From positions 214,015 to 278,014 of the forward strand of contig NW_027473490.1 in NCBI RefSeq assembly GCF_050947335.1: a DNA stretch of 64,000 nucleotides, read 5' to 3'. Numbering within the stretch: position 1 is the stretch's first letter; the number at the start of each line of letters is the position of its first letter. Source of the DNA: Megachile rotundata. Taxonomy: Eukaryota; Arthropoda; Insecta; Hymenoptera; Megachilidae. The translations under genes were made by a program, and so were the position numbers. The notes beneath the pieces were generated by a model that worked only from the letters and a program-made list of their open reading frames with translations, ran no database searches and was not told the DNA's origin. Below, in pieces: positions 7,970 through 20,021 of this stretch.

Positions 7970-10900
7970 CTAATTCGCACATATCCGCTGTAATTCGACT
8001 CTGTACTATCTAGTTATGTTAAGTTATCGTAACTGAGCACAATTCGACACCACAATGAACAATTTTGCTCGTAATGAACGAATTATGCTCATTTTCGCAC
8101 GATTCAGCCTCTAATTCGCACATATCCGCTGTAATTCGACTCTGTACTATCTAGTTATGTTAAGTAATCGTAACTGAGCACAATTCGACACCACAATGAA
8201 CAATTTTGCTCCTAATGAACGAATTATGCTCATTTTCGCACGATTCAGCCTCTAATTCGCACATATCCGCTGTAATTCGACTCTGTACTATCTAGTTATG
8301 TTAAGTTATCGTAACTGAGCACAATTCGACACCACAATGAACAATTTTGCTCGTTTTGCACGAATTTTGCTCGTTTTGAACGAATTTTGCTCATTTTCGA
8401 ACGATTCAGCCTCTAATTCGCACATATCCGCTGTAATTCGACTCTGTACTATCTAGTCATGTTAAGTTATCGTAACTGAGCACAATTCAACACCACAATG
8501 AACAATTTTGCTCGTTTTGAATGAATTATGCTCATTTTCGCACGATTCAGCCTCTAATTCGCACATATCCGCTGTAATTTGACTCTGTACTATCTAGGCA
8601 TGTTAAGTTATCGTAACTGAGCACAATTCAACACCACAATGAACAATTTTGCTCGTTTTGAACGAATTATGCTCATTTTCGCACGATTCAGCCTCTAATT
8701 CGCACATATCCGTTGTAATTTGACTCTGTACTATCTAGTCATGTTAAGTTATCGTAACTGAGCACAATTCAACACCACAATGAACAATTTTGCTCGTTTT
8801 GCACGAATTTTGCTCGTTTTGAACGAATTTTGCACATTTTCGAACGATTCAGCCTCTAATTCGCACATATCCGCTGTATTTCGACTCTGTACTATCTAGT
8901 TATGTTAAGTTATCCTATCTGAGCACAATTCGACACCACAATGAACAATTTTGCTCGTTTTGCACGAATTATGCTCATTTTCGCACGATTCAGCCTCTAA
9001 TTCGCACATATCCGCTGTAATTCGACTCTGTACTATCTAGTTATGTTAAGTTATCGTAACTGAGCACAATTCGACACCACAATGAACAATTTTGCTCGTT
9101 TTGAATGAATTATGCTCATTTTCGCACGATTCAGCCTCTCATTCGCACATATCCGCTGTAATTTGACTCTGTAATATCTAGGCATGTTAAGTTATCGTAA
9201 CTGAGCACAATTCAACACCACAATGAACAATTTTGCTCGTTTTGCACGAATTTTGCTCGTTTTGAACGAATTTTGCTCATTTTCGAACGATTCAGCCTCT
9301 AATTCGCACATATCCGCTGTATTTCGACTCTGTACTATCTAGTTATGTTAAGTTATCCTATCTGAGCACAATTCGACACCACAATGAACAATTTTGCTCG
9401 TTTTGCACGAATTATGCTCATTTTCGCACGATTCAGCCTCTAATTCGCACATATCCGCTGTAATTCGACTCTGTACTATCTAGTTATGTTAAGTTATCCT
9501 ATCTGAGCACAATTCAACACCACAATGAACAATTTTGCTCGTTTTGCACGAATTATGCTCATTTTCGCACGATTCAGCCTCTAATTCGCACATATCCGCT
9601 GTAATTCGACACTGTACTATCTAGTTATGTTAAGTTATCGTAACTGAGCACAATTCGACACCACAATGAACAATTTTGCTCGTTTTACACGAATTATGTT
9701 CATTTTCGCACGATTCAGCCTCTAATTCGCACATATCCGCTGTAATTCGACTCTGTACTATCTAGTTATGTTAAGTTACCCTATCTGAGCACAATTCAAC
9801 ACCACAATGAACAATTTTGCTCGTTTTGCACGAATTTTGCTCGTTTTGAACGAATTTTGCTCATTTTCGAACGATTCAGCCCCTAATTCGCACATATCCG
9901 CTGTATTTCGACTCTGTACAATCTAGTTATTTTAAGTTATCCTATCTGAGCATAATTCGACACCACAATGAACAATTTTGCTCGTTTTACACGAATTATG
10001 CTCATTTTCGCACGATTCGGCCTCTAATTCGCACATATCCGCTGTAATTCGACTCTGTACTATCTAGTTATGTTAAGTTATCGTAACTGAGCACAATTCG
10101 ACACCACAATGAACAATTTTGCTCGTAATGAACGAATTATGCCCATTTTCGCACGATTCAGCCTCTAATTCGCACATATCCGCTGTAATTCGACTCTGTA
10201 CTATCTAGTTATGTTAAGTTATCGTAACTGAGCACAATTCGACACCACAATGAACAATTTTGCTCGTTTTGCACGAATTTTGCTCGTTTTGAACGAATTT
10301 TGCTCATTTTCGAACGATTCAGCCTCTAATTCGCACATATCCGCTGTAATTCGACTCTGTACTATCTAGTTATGTTAAGTTATCCTATCTGAGCACAATT
10401 CGACACCACAATGAACAATTTTGCTCGTAATGAACGAATTATGCTCATTTTCGCACGATTCAACCTCTAATTCGCACATATCCGCTGTAATTCGACTCTG
10501 TACTATCTAGTTATGTTAAGTTATCGTAACTGAGCACAATTCGACACCACAATGAACAATTTTGCACGTTTTGCACGAATTATGCTCATTTTCGCAAGAT
10601 TCAGCCTCTAATTCGCACATATCCGCTGTAATTCGACTCTGTACTATCCAGTCATGTTAAGTTATCGTAACTGAGCACAATTCAACACCACAATTAACAA
10701 TTTTGCTCGTTTTGAACGAATTATGCTCATTTTCGCACGATTCAGCCTCTAATTCGCACATATCCGCTGTAATTCGACTCTGTACTATCTAGTTATGTTA
10801 AGTTATCCTGTCTGAGCACAATTCAACACCACAATGAACAATTTTGCTCGTTTTGCACGAATTTTGCTCCTTTTGAACGAATTTTGCTCATTTTCGAACG

Positions 10901-12130
10901 ATTCAGCCTCTAATTCGCACATATCCGCTGTAATTCGACTCTGTACTATCTAGTCATGTTAAGTTATCGTAACTGAGCACAATTCAACACCACAATGAAC
11001 AATTTTGCTCGTTTTGAACGAATTATGCTCATTTTCGCACGATTCAGCCTCTAATTCGCACATATCCGTTGTAATTTGACTCTGTACTATCTAGTCATGT
11101 TAAGTTATCGTAACTGAGCACAATTCAACACCACAATGAACAATTTTGCTCGTTTTGCACGAATTTTGCTCATTTTCGAACGATTCAGCCCCTAATTCGC
11201 ACATATCCGCTGTATTTCGACTCTGTACTATCTAGTTATGTTAAGTTATCCTATCTGAGCACAATTCGACACCACAATGAACAATTTTGCTCGTTTTGCA
11301 CGAATTATGCTCATTTTCGCACGATTCAGCCTCTAATTCGCACATATCCGCTGTAATTCGACTCTGTACTATCTAGTTATGTTAAGTTATCGTAACTGAG
11401 CACAATTCGACACCACAATGAACAATTTTGCTCGTAATGAACGAATTATGCTCATTTTCGCACGATTCAGCCTCTAATTCGCACATATCCGCTGTAATTC
11501 GACTCTGTACTATCTAGTTATGTTAAGTAATCGTAACTGAGCACAATTCGACACCACAATGAACAATTTTGCTCCTAATGAACGAATTATGCTCATTTTC
11601 GCACGATTCAGCCTCTAATTCGCACATATCCGCTGTAATTCGACTCTGTACTATCTAGTTATGTTAAGTTATCGTAACTGAGCACAATTCGACACCACAA
11701 TGAACAATTTTGCTCGTTTTGCACGAATTTTGCTCGTTTTGAACGAATTTTGCTCATTTTCGAACGATTCAGCCTCTAATTCGCACATATCCGCTGTAAT
11801 TCGACTCTGTACTATCTAGTTATGTTAAGTTATCCTATCTGAGCACAATTCAACACCACAATGAACAATTTTGCTCGTTTTGCACGAATTTTGCTCGTTT
11901 TGAACGAATTTTGCTCATTTTCGATCGATTCAGCCCCTAATTCGCACATATCCGCTGTATTTCGACTCTGTACTATCTAGTTATTTTAAGTTATCCTATC
12001 TGAGCACAATTCGACACCACAATGAACAATTTTGCTCGTTTTACACGAATTATGCTCATTTTCGCACGATTCGGCCTCTAATTCGCACATATCCGCTGCA
12101 ATTCGGCTCTGTACTATCTAGTTATGTTAA
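7970..12130 (+). repeat. Dispersed duplicate, copy 1 (partner about 30,200-34,360)
   Basis: A constant shift of 22,231 bp aligns this block with about 30,200-34,360. It contains one complete 3,363-bp unit (8,208 to 11,571) followed by the GATCG and CGGCC pair. Few differences were seen; one is CATGTTAAG here versus CATGATAAG at 30,690. Confidence 0.85.
10532..10672 (+). repeat. Marker monomer with TTTGCACGTTTTGCACG and CGCAAGATT
   Basis: GCTCG is changed to GCACG and CGCACGATT to CGCAAGATT. The marker GCACGTTTTGCACG starts at 10,564, 19,887, 26,492, 32,795, 37,507, 42,179, 43,770, 45,079, 45,945, 49,046 and 63,344; the last two-sub-unit version near the array end lacks CGCAAG. It precedes the GCTCCTAATG marker by exactly 1,007 bp at four places, and by 705, 584 or 141 bp where monomers have been lost. 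Confidence 0.88.
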
Positions 12131-15100
12131 GTTATCGTAACTGAGCACACTTCGAAACCACAATGAACAATTTTGCTCGTTTTGCACGAATTATGCTCAT
12201 TTTCGCACGATTCAGCCTCTAATTCGCACATATCCGCTGTAATTCGACTCTGTACTATCGAGTTATGTTAAGTTATCGTAACTGAGCACAATTCGACACC
12301 ACAATGAACAATTTTGCTCGTTTTGCACGAATTTTGCTCGTTTTGAACGAATTTTGCTCATTTTCGAACGATTCAGCCTCTAATTCGCACATATCCGCTG
12401 TAATTCGACTCTGTACTATCTAGTTATGTTAAGTTATCCTATCTGAGCACAATTCGACACCACAATGAACAATTTTGCTCGGATTGCACGAATTATGCTC
12501 ATTTTCGCACGATTCAGCCTCTAATTCGCACATATCCGCTGTAATTCGACTCTGTACTATCTAGTTATGTTAAGTTATCCTATCTGAGCACAATTCAACA
12601 CCACAATGAACAATTTTGCTCGTTTTGCACGAATTTTGCTCGTTTTGAACGAATTTTGCTCATTTTCGAACGATTCAGCCTCTAATTCGCACATATCCGC
12701 TGTAATTCGACTCTGTACTATCTAGTCATGTTAAGTTATCGTAACTGAGCACAATTCAACACCACAATGAACAATTTTGCTCGTTTTGAACGAATTATGC
12801 TCATTTTCGCACGATTCAGCCTCTAATTCGCACATATCCGTTGTAATTTGACTCTGTACTATCTAGTCATGTTAAGTTATCGTAACTGAGCACAATTCAA
12901 CACCACAATGAACAATTTTGCTCGTTTTGCACGAATTTTGCTCGTTTTGAACGAATTTTGCTCATTTTCGAACGATTCAGCCTCTAATTCGCACATATCC
13001 GCTGTATTTCGACTCTGTACTATCTAGTTATGTTAAGTTATCCTATCTGAGCACAATTCGACACCACAGTGAACAATTTTGCTCGTTTTGCACGAATTAT
13101 GCTCATTTTCGCACGATTCAGCCTCTAATTCGCACATATCCGCTGTAATTCGACTCTGTACTATCTAGTTATGTTAAGTTATCGTAACTGAGCACAATTC
13201 GACACCACAATGAACAATTTTGCTCGTAATGAACGAATTATGCTCATTTTCGCACGATTCAGCCTCTATTTCGCACATATCCGCTGTAATTCGACTATGT
13301 ACTATCTAGTTATGTTAAGTTATCGTAACTGAGCACAATTCGACACCACAATGAACAATTTTGCTCGTAATGAACGAATTATGCTCATTTTCGCACGATT
13401 CAGCCTCTAATTCGCACATATCCGCTGTAATTCGACTCTGTAGTATCTAGTTATGTTAAGTTATCCTATCTGAGCACAATTCAACACCACAATGAACAAT
13501 TTTGCTCGTTTTGCACGAATTTTGCTCGTTTTGCACGAATTATGCTCATTTTCGCACGATTCAGCCTCTAATTCGCACATATCCGCTGTAATTCGACTCT
13601 GTACTATCTAGTTATGTTAAGTTATCCTATCTGAGCACAATTCAACACCACAATGAACAATTTTGCTCGTTTTGCACGAATTATGCTCATTTTCGCACGA
13701 TTCAGCCTCTAATTCGCACATATCCGCTGTAATTCGACTCTGTACTATCTAGTTATGTTAAGTTATCCTATCTGAGCACAATTCAACACCACAATGAACA
13801 ATTTTGCTCGTTTTGCACGAATTATGCTCATGTTCGCACGATTCAGCCTCTAATTCGCACATATCCGCTGTAATTCGACTCTGTAGTATCTAGTTATGTT
13901 AAGTTATCCTATCTGAGCACAATTCAACACCACAATGAACAATTTTGCTCGTTTTGCACGAATTATGCTCATTTTCGCACGATTCAGCCTCTAATTCGCA
14001 CATATCCGCTGTAATTCGACTCTGTACTATCCAGTCATGTTAAGTTATCGTAACTGAGCACAATTCAACACCACAATGAACAATTTTGTTCATTTTGCAC
14101 GAATTATGCTCATTTTCGCACGATTCAGCCTCTAATTCGCACATATACGCTGTAATTCGACTCTGTACTCTCTAGTTATGTTAAGTTATCCTATCTGAGC
14201 ACAATTCAACACCACAATGAACAATTTTGCTCGTTTTGCACGAATTATGCTCATGTTCGAACGATTCAGCCTCTAATTCGCACATATCCGTTGTAATTCG
14301 ACTCTGTACTATCTAGTCATGTTAAGTTATCGTAACTGAGCACAATTCAACACCACAATGAACAATTTTGCTCGTTTTGAACGAATTATGCTCATTTTCG
14401 CACGATTCAGCCCCTAATTCGCACATATCCGCTGTAATTCGACTCTGTACTATCTAGTTATGTTAAGTTATCGTAACTGAGCACAATTCGACACCACAAT
14501 GAACAATTTTGCTCGTTTTGCACGAATTATGCTCATTTTCGCACGATTCAGCCTCTAATTCGCACATATCCGCTGTAATTCGACTCTGTACTATCCAGTC
14601 ATGTTAAGTTATCGTAACTGAGCACAATTCAACACCACAATGAACAATTTTGCTCGTTTTGAACGAATTATGCTCATTTTCGCACGATTCAGCCTCTAAT
14701 TCGCACATATCCGCTGTAATTCGACTCTGTACTATCTAGTTATGTTAAGTTATCCTGTCTGAGCACAATTCAACACCACAATGAACAATTTTGCTCGTTT
14801 TGCACGAATTTTGCTCGTTTTGAACGAATTTTGCTCATTTTCGAACGATTCAGCCTCTAATTCGCACATATCCGCTGTAATTCGACTCTGTACTATCTAG
14901 TCATTTTAAGTTATCGTAACTGAGCACAATTCAACACCACAATGAACAATTTTGCTCGTTTTGAACGAATTATGCTCATTTTCGCACGATTCAGCCTCTA
15001 ATTCGCACATATCCGTTGTAATTTGACTCTGTACTATCTAGTCATGTAAAGTTATCGTAACTGAGCACAATTCAACACCACAATGAACAATTTTGCTCGT

Positions 15101-15414
15101 TTTGCACGAATTTTGCTCGTTTTGAACGAATTTTGCTCATTTTCGAACGATTCAGCCTCTAATTCGCACATATCCGCTGTATTTCGACTCTGTACTATCT
15201 AGTTATGTTAAGTTATCCTATCTGAGCACAATTCGACACCACAATGAACAATTTTGCTCGTTTTGCACGAATTATGCTCATTTTCGCACGATTGAGCCTC
15301 TAATTCGCACATATCCGCTGTAAGCCGACTCTGTCCTATCTAGTTATGTCAAGTTATCGTAACTGAGCACAATTCGACACCACAATGAACAATTTTGCTC
15401 GTAATGAACGAATT
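11258..15414 (+). repeat. Dispersed duplicate, copy 2 (partner 1-4,157)
   Basis: It matches 1-4,157 at a constant shift of 11,257 bp. Private changes include CGGCTC at about 12,100, CACTTCGAAACC at about 12,150, CTATGTAC at 13,293 and CAATTTTGTTC at about 14,086. Its 12,258-14,031 part also matches 39,201-40,974 at a shift of 26,943, where the CATATACGC monomers are absent. Confidence 0.87.
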
Positions 15415-16492
15415 ATGCTCATTTTCGCACGATTCAGCCTCTAATTCGCACATATCCGCTGTAATTCGACTCTGTACTATCTAGTTATGTTAAGTTATCG
15501 TAACTGAGCACAATTCGACACCACAATGAACAATTTTGCTCGTAATGAACGAATTATGCTCATTTTCGCACGATTCAGCCTCTAATTCGCACATATCCGC
15601 TGCAATTCGACTCTGTACTATCTAGTTATGTTAAGTTATCGTAACTGAGCACAATTCGACACCACAGTGAACAATTTTGCTCGTAATGAACGAATTATGC
15701 TCATTTTCGCACGATTCAGCCTCTAATTCGCACATATCCGCTGTAATTCGACTCTGTACTCTCTAGTTATGTTAAGTTATCCTATCTGAGCACAATTCGA
15801 CACCACAGTGAACAATTTTGCTCGTTTTGCACGAATTATGCTCATTTTCGCACGATTCAGCCTCTAATTCGCACATATACGCTGTAATTCGACTCTGTAC
15901 TATCTAGTTATGTTAAGTTATCGTAACTGAGCACAATTCGACACCACAATGAACAATTTTGCTCGTAATGAACGAATTATGCTCATTTTCGCACGATTCA
16001 GCCTCTAATTCGCACATATCCGCTGTAATTCGACTCTGTACTATGTAGTTATGTTAAGTTATCGTAACTGAGCACAATTCGACACCACAATGAACAATTT
16101 TGCTCGTAATGAACGAATTATGCTCATTTTCGCACGATTGAGCCTCTAATTCGCACATATCCGCTGTAAGTCGACTCTGTACTATGTAGTTATGTTAAGT
16201 TATCGTAACTGAGCACAATTCGACACCACAATGAACAATTTTGCTCGTAATGAACGAATTATGCTCATTTTCGCACGATTCAGCCTCTAATTCGCACATA
16301 TCCGCTGTAAGTCGACTCTGTACTATCTAGTTATGTTAAGTTATCGTAACTGAGCACAATTCGACACCACAATGAACAATTTTGCTCGTAATGAACGAAT
16401 TATGCTCATTTTCGCACGATTCAGCCTCTAATTCGCACGGATCCGCTGTAATTCGACTCTGTACTATCTAGTTATGTTAAGTTATCCTGTCT
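15224..16492 (+). repeat. Run of nine short monomers, mostly TAATG subtype
   Basis: Nine consecutive 141-bp monomers fill exactly 1,269 bp. Several carry variants rare elsewhere: CTGTAAGTCGACTC or CTGTAAGCCGACTC, CTGTCCTATC, ATGTAGTTATG and CGATTGAGCC. Related variants recur at about 17,760-17,920. The block is a local homogenised patch distinct from the flanking higher-order repeats. Confidence 0.85.
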
Positions 16493-16652
16493 GAGCACAA
16501 TTCAACACCACAATGACAATTTTGCTCGTTTTGCACGAATTTTGCTCGTTTTGAACGAATTTTGCTCATTTTCGAACGATTCAGCCTCTAATTCGCACAT
16601 ATCCGCTGTAATTCGACTCTGTACTATCTAGTTATGTTAAGTTATCCTATCT
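16493..16652 (+). repeat. 160-bp monomer with a single-base deletion
   Basis: A long monomer reads AATGACAATTTT where all others read AATGAACAATTTT. It is 160 bp from GAGCAC to GAGCAC. It is the only one-base length change I noticed in the window, which underlines how rigid monomer length is. Confidence 0.85.
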
Positions 16653-17909
16653 GAGCACAATTCAACACCACAATGAACAATTTTGCTCGTTTTGCACGAA
16701 TTATGCTCATTTTCGCACGATTCAGCCTCTAATTCGCACATATCCGCTGTAATTCGACTCTGTACTATCTAGTCATGTTAAGTTATCGTAACTGAGCACA
16801 ATTCAACACCACAATGAACAATTTTGCTCGTTTTGAACGAATTATGCTCATTTTCGCACGATTCAGCCTCTAATTCGCATATATCCGTTGTAATTTGACT
16901 CTGTAGTATCTAGTTATGTTAAGTTATCCTATCTGAGCACAATTCAACACCACAATGAACAATTTTGCTCGTTTTGCACGAATTATGCTCATTTTCGCAC
17001 GATTCAGCCTCTAATTCGCACATATCCGCTGTAATTCGACTCTGTACTATCCAGTCATGATAAGTTATCGTAACTGAGCACAATTCAACACCACAATGAA
17101 CAATTTTGCTCGTTTTGAACGAATTATGCTCATTTTCGCACGGTTCAGCCTCTAATTCGCACATATCCGCTGTAATTCGACTCTGTACTATCTAGTTATG
17201 TTAAGTTATCCTGTCTGAGCACAATTCAACACCACAATGAACAATTTTGCTCGTTTTGCACGAATTTTGCTCGTTTTGAACGAATTTTGCTCATTTTCGA
17301 ACGATTCAGCCTCTAATTCGCACATATCCGCTGTAATTCGACTCTGTGCTATCTAGTCATGTTAAGTTATCGTAACTGAGCACAATTCAACACCACAATG
17401 AACAATTTTGCTCGTTTTGAACGAATTATGCTCATTTTCGCACGATTCAGCCTCTAATTCGCACATATCCGCTGTAATTCGACTCTGTACTATCTAGTTA
17501 TGTTAAGTTATCGTAACTGAGCTCAATTCGACACCACAATGAACAATTTTGCTCGTAATGAACGAATTATGCTCATTTTCGCACGATTCAGCCTCTAATT
17601 CGCACATATACGCTGTAATTCGACTCTGTACTATCTAGTTATGTTAAGTTATCGTAACTGAGCACAATTCGACACCACAATGAACAATTTTGCTCGTAAT
17701 GAACGAATTATGCTCATTTTCGCACGATTCAGCCTCTAATTCGCACATATCCGCTGTAATTCGACTCTGTACTATGTAGTTATGTTAAGTTATCGTAACT
17801 GAGCACAATTCGACACCACAATGAACAATTTTGCTCGTAATGAACGAATTATGCTCATTTTCGCACGGTTGAGCCTCTAATTCGCACATATCCGCTGTAA
17901 GTCGACTCT

Positions 17910-19310
17910 GTCCTATCTAGTTATGTTAAGTTATCGTAACTGAGCACAATTCGACACCACAATGAACAATTTTGCTCGTAATGAACGAATTATGCTCATT
18001 TTCGCACGATTCAGCCTCTATTTCGCACATATCCGCTGTAATTCGACTCTGTACTATCTAGTTATGTTAAGTTATCGTAACTGAGCACAATTCGACACCA
18101 CAATGAACAATTTTGCTCGTAATGAACGAATTATGCTCATTTTCGCACGATTCAGCCTCTAATTCGCACATATCCGCTGTAATTCGAGTCTGTAGTATCT
18201 AGTTATGTTAAGTTATCCTATCTGAGCACAATTCAACACCACAATGAACAATTTTGCTCGTTTTGCACGAATTTTGCTCGTTTTGAACGAATTTTGCTCA
18301 TTTTCGAACGATTCAGCCTCTAATTCGCACATATCCGCTGTAATTCGACTCTGTACTATCTAGTCATTTTAAGTTATCGTAACTGAGCACAATTCAACAC
18401 CACAATGAACAATTTTGCTCGTTTTGAACGAATTATGCTCATTTTCGCACGATTCAGCCTCTAATTCGCACATATCCGCTGTAATTTGACTCTGTACTAT
18501 CTAGGCATGTTAAGTTATCGTAACTGAGCACAATTCAACACCACAATGAACAATTTTGCTCGTTTTGAACGAATTATGCTCATTTTCGCACGATTCAGCC
18601 TCTAATTCGCACATATCCGTTGTAATTTGACTCTGTACTATCTAGTCATGTTAAGTTATCGTAACTGAGCACAATTCAACACCACAATGAACAATTTTGC
18701 TCGTTTTGCACGAATTTTGCTCGTTTTGAACGAATTTTGCACATTTTCGAACGATTCAGCCTCTAATTCGCACATATCCGCTGTATTTCGACTCTGTACT
18801 ATCTAGTTATGTTAAGTTATCCTATCTGAGCACGATTCGACACCACAATGAACAATTTTGCTCGTTTTGCACGAATTATGCTCATTTTCGCACGATTCAG
18901 CCTCTAATTCGCACATATCCGCTGTAATTCGACTCTGTACTGTCTAGTTATGTTAAGTTATCGTAACTGAGCACAATTCGACACCACAATGAACAATTTT
19001 GCTCGTTTTGAATGAATTATGCTCATTTTCGCACGATTCAGCCTCTCATTCGCACATATCCGCTGTAATTTGACTCTGTAATATCTAGGCATGTTAAGTT
19101 ATCGTAACTGAGCACAATTCAACACCACAATGAACAATTTTGCTCGTTTTGCACGAATTTTGCTCGTTTTGAACGAATTTTGCTCATTTTCGAACGATTC
19201 AGCCTCTAATTCGCACATATCCGCTGTATTTCGACTCTGTACTATCTAGTTATGTTAAGTTATCCTATCTGAGCACAATTCGACACCACAATGAACAATT
19301 TTGCTCGTTT
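17910..19310 (+). repeat. Dispersed duplicate of 6,110-7,510
   Basis: It matches at a shift of 11,800 bp. The match ends at about 19,311, where a TTTTACACG/CGGCC monomer replaces the 141-bp long-type hybrid seen at 7,471. From there the order follows the 10.0-10.8 kb segment and the 58.8-kb segment, which share the TTAAGTTAAG marker (19,391 and 58,921). Confidence 0.82.
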
Positions 19311-20021
19311 TACACGAATTATGCTCATTTTCGCACGATTCGGCCTCTAATTCGCACATATCCGCTGTAATTCGACTCTGTACTATCTAGTTAAGTTAAG
19401 TTATCGTAACTGAGCACAATTCGACACCACAATGAACAATTTTGCTCGTAATGAACGAATTATGCCCATTTTCGCACGATTCAGCCTCTAATTCGCACAT
19501 ATCCGCTGTAATTCGACTCTGTACTATCTAGTTATGTTAAGTTATCGTAACTGAGCACAATTCGACACCACAATGAACAATTTTGCTCGTTTTGCACGAA
19601 TTTTGCTCGTTTTGAACGAATTTTGCTCATTTTCGAACGATTCAGCCTCTAATTCGCACATATCCGCTGTAATTCGACTCTGTACTATCTAGTTATGTTA
19701 AGTTATCCTATCTGAGCACAATTCGACACCACAATGAACAATTTTGCTCGTAATGAACGAATTATGCTCATTTTCGCACGATTCAACCTCTAATTCGCAC
19801 ATATCCGCTGTAATTCGACTCTGTACTATCTAGTTATGTTAAGTTATCGTAACTGAGCACAATTCGACACCACAATGAACAATTTTGCACGTTTTGCACG
19901 AATTATGCTCATTTTCGCAAGATTCAGCCTCTAATTCGCACATATCCGCTGTAATTCGACTCTGTACTATCCAGTCATGTTAAGTTATCGTAACTGAGCA
20001 CAATTCAACACCACAATTAAC

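Noticed and set aside
16919..17164. Open frame of 81 codons on the minus strand
   Set aside because: It is a read-through of the satellite that exists because CATGATAAG at about 17,056 removes a stop. Its translation repeats the same monomer peptide twice and it has no gene-like context.
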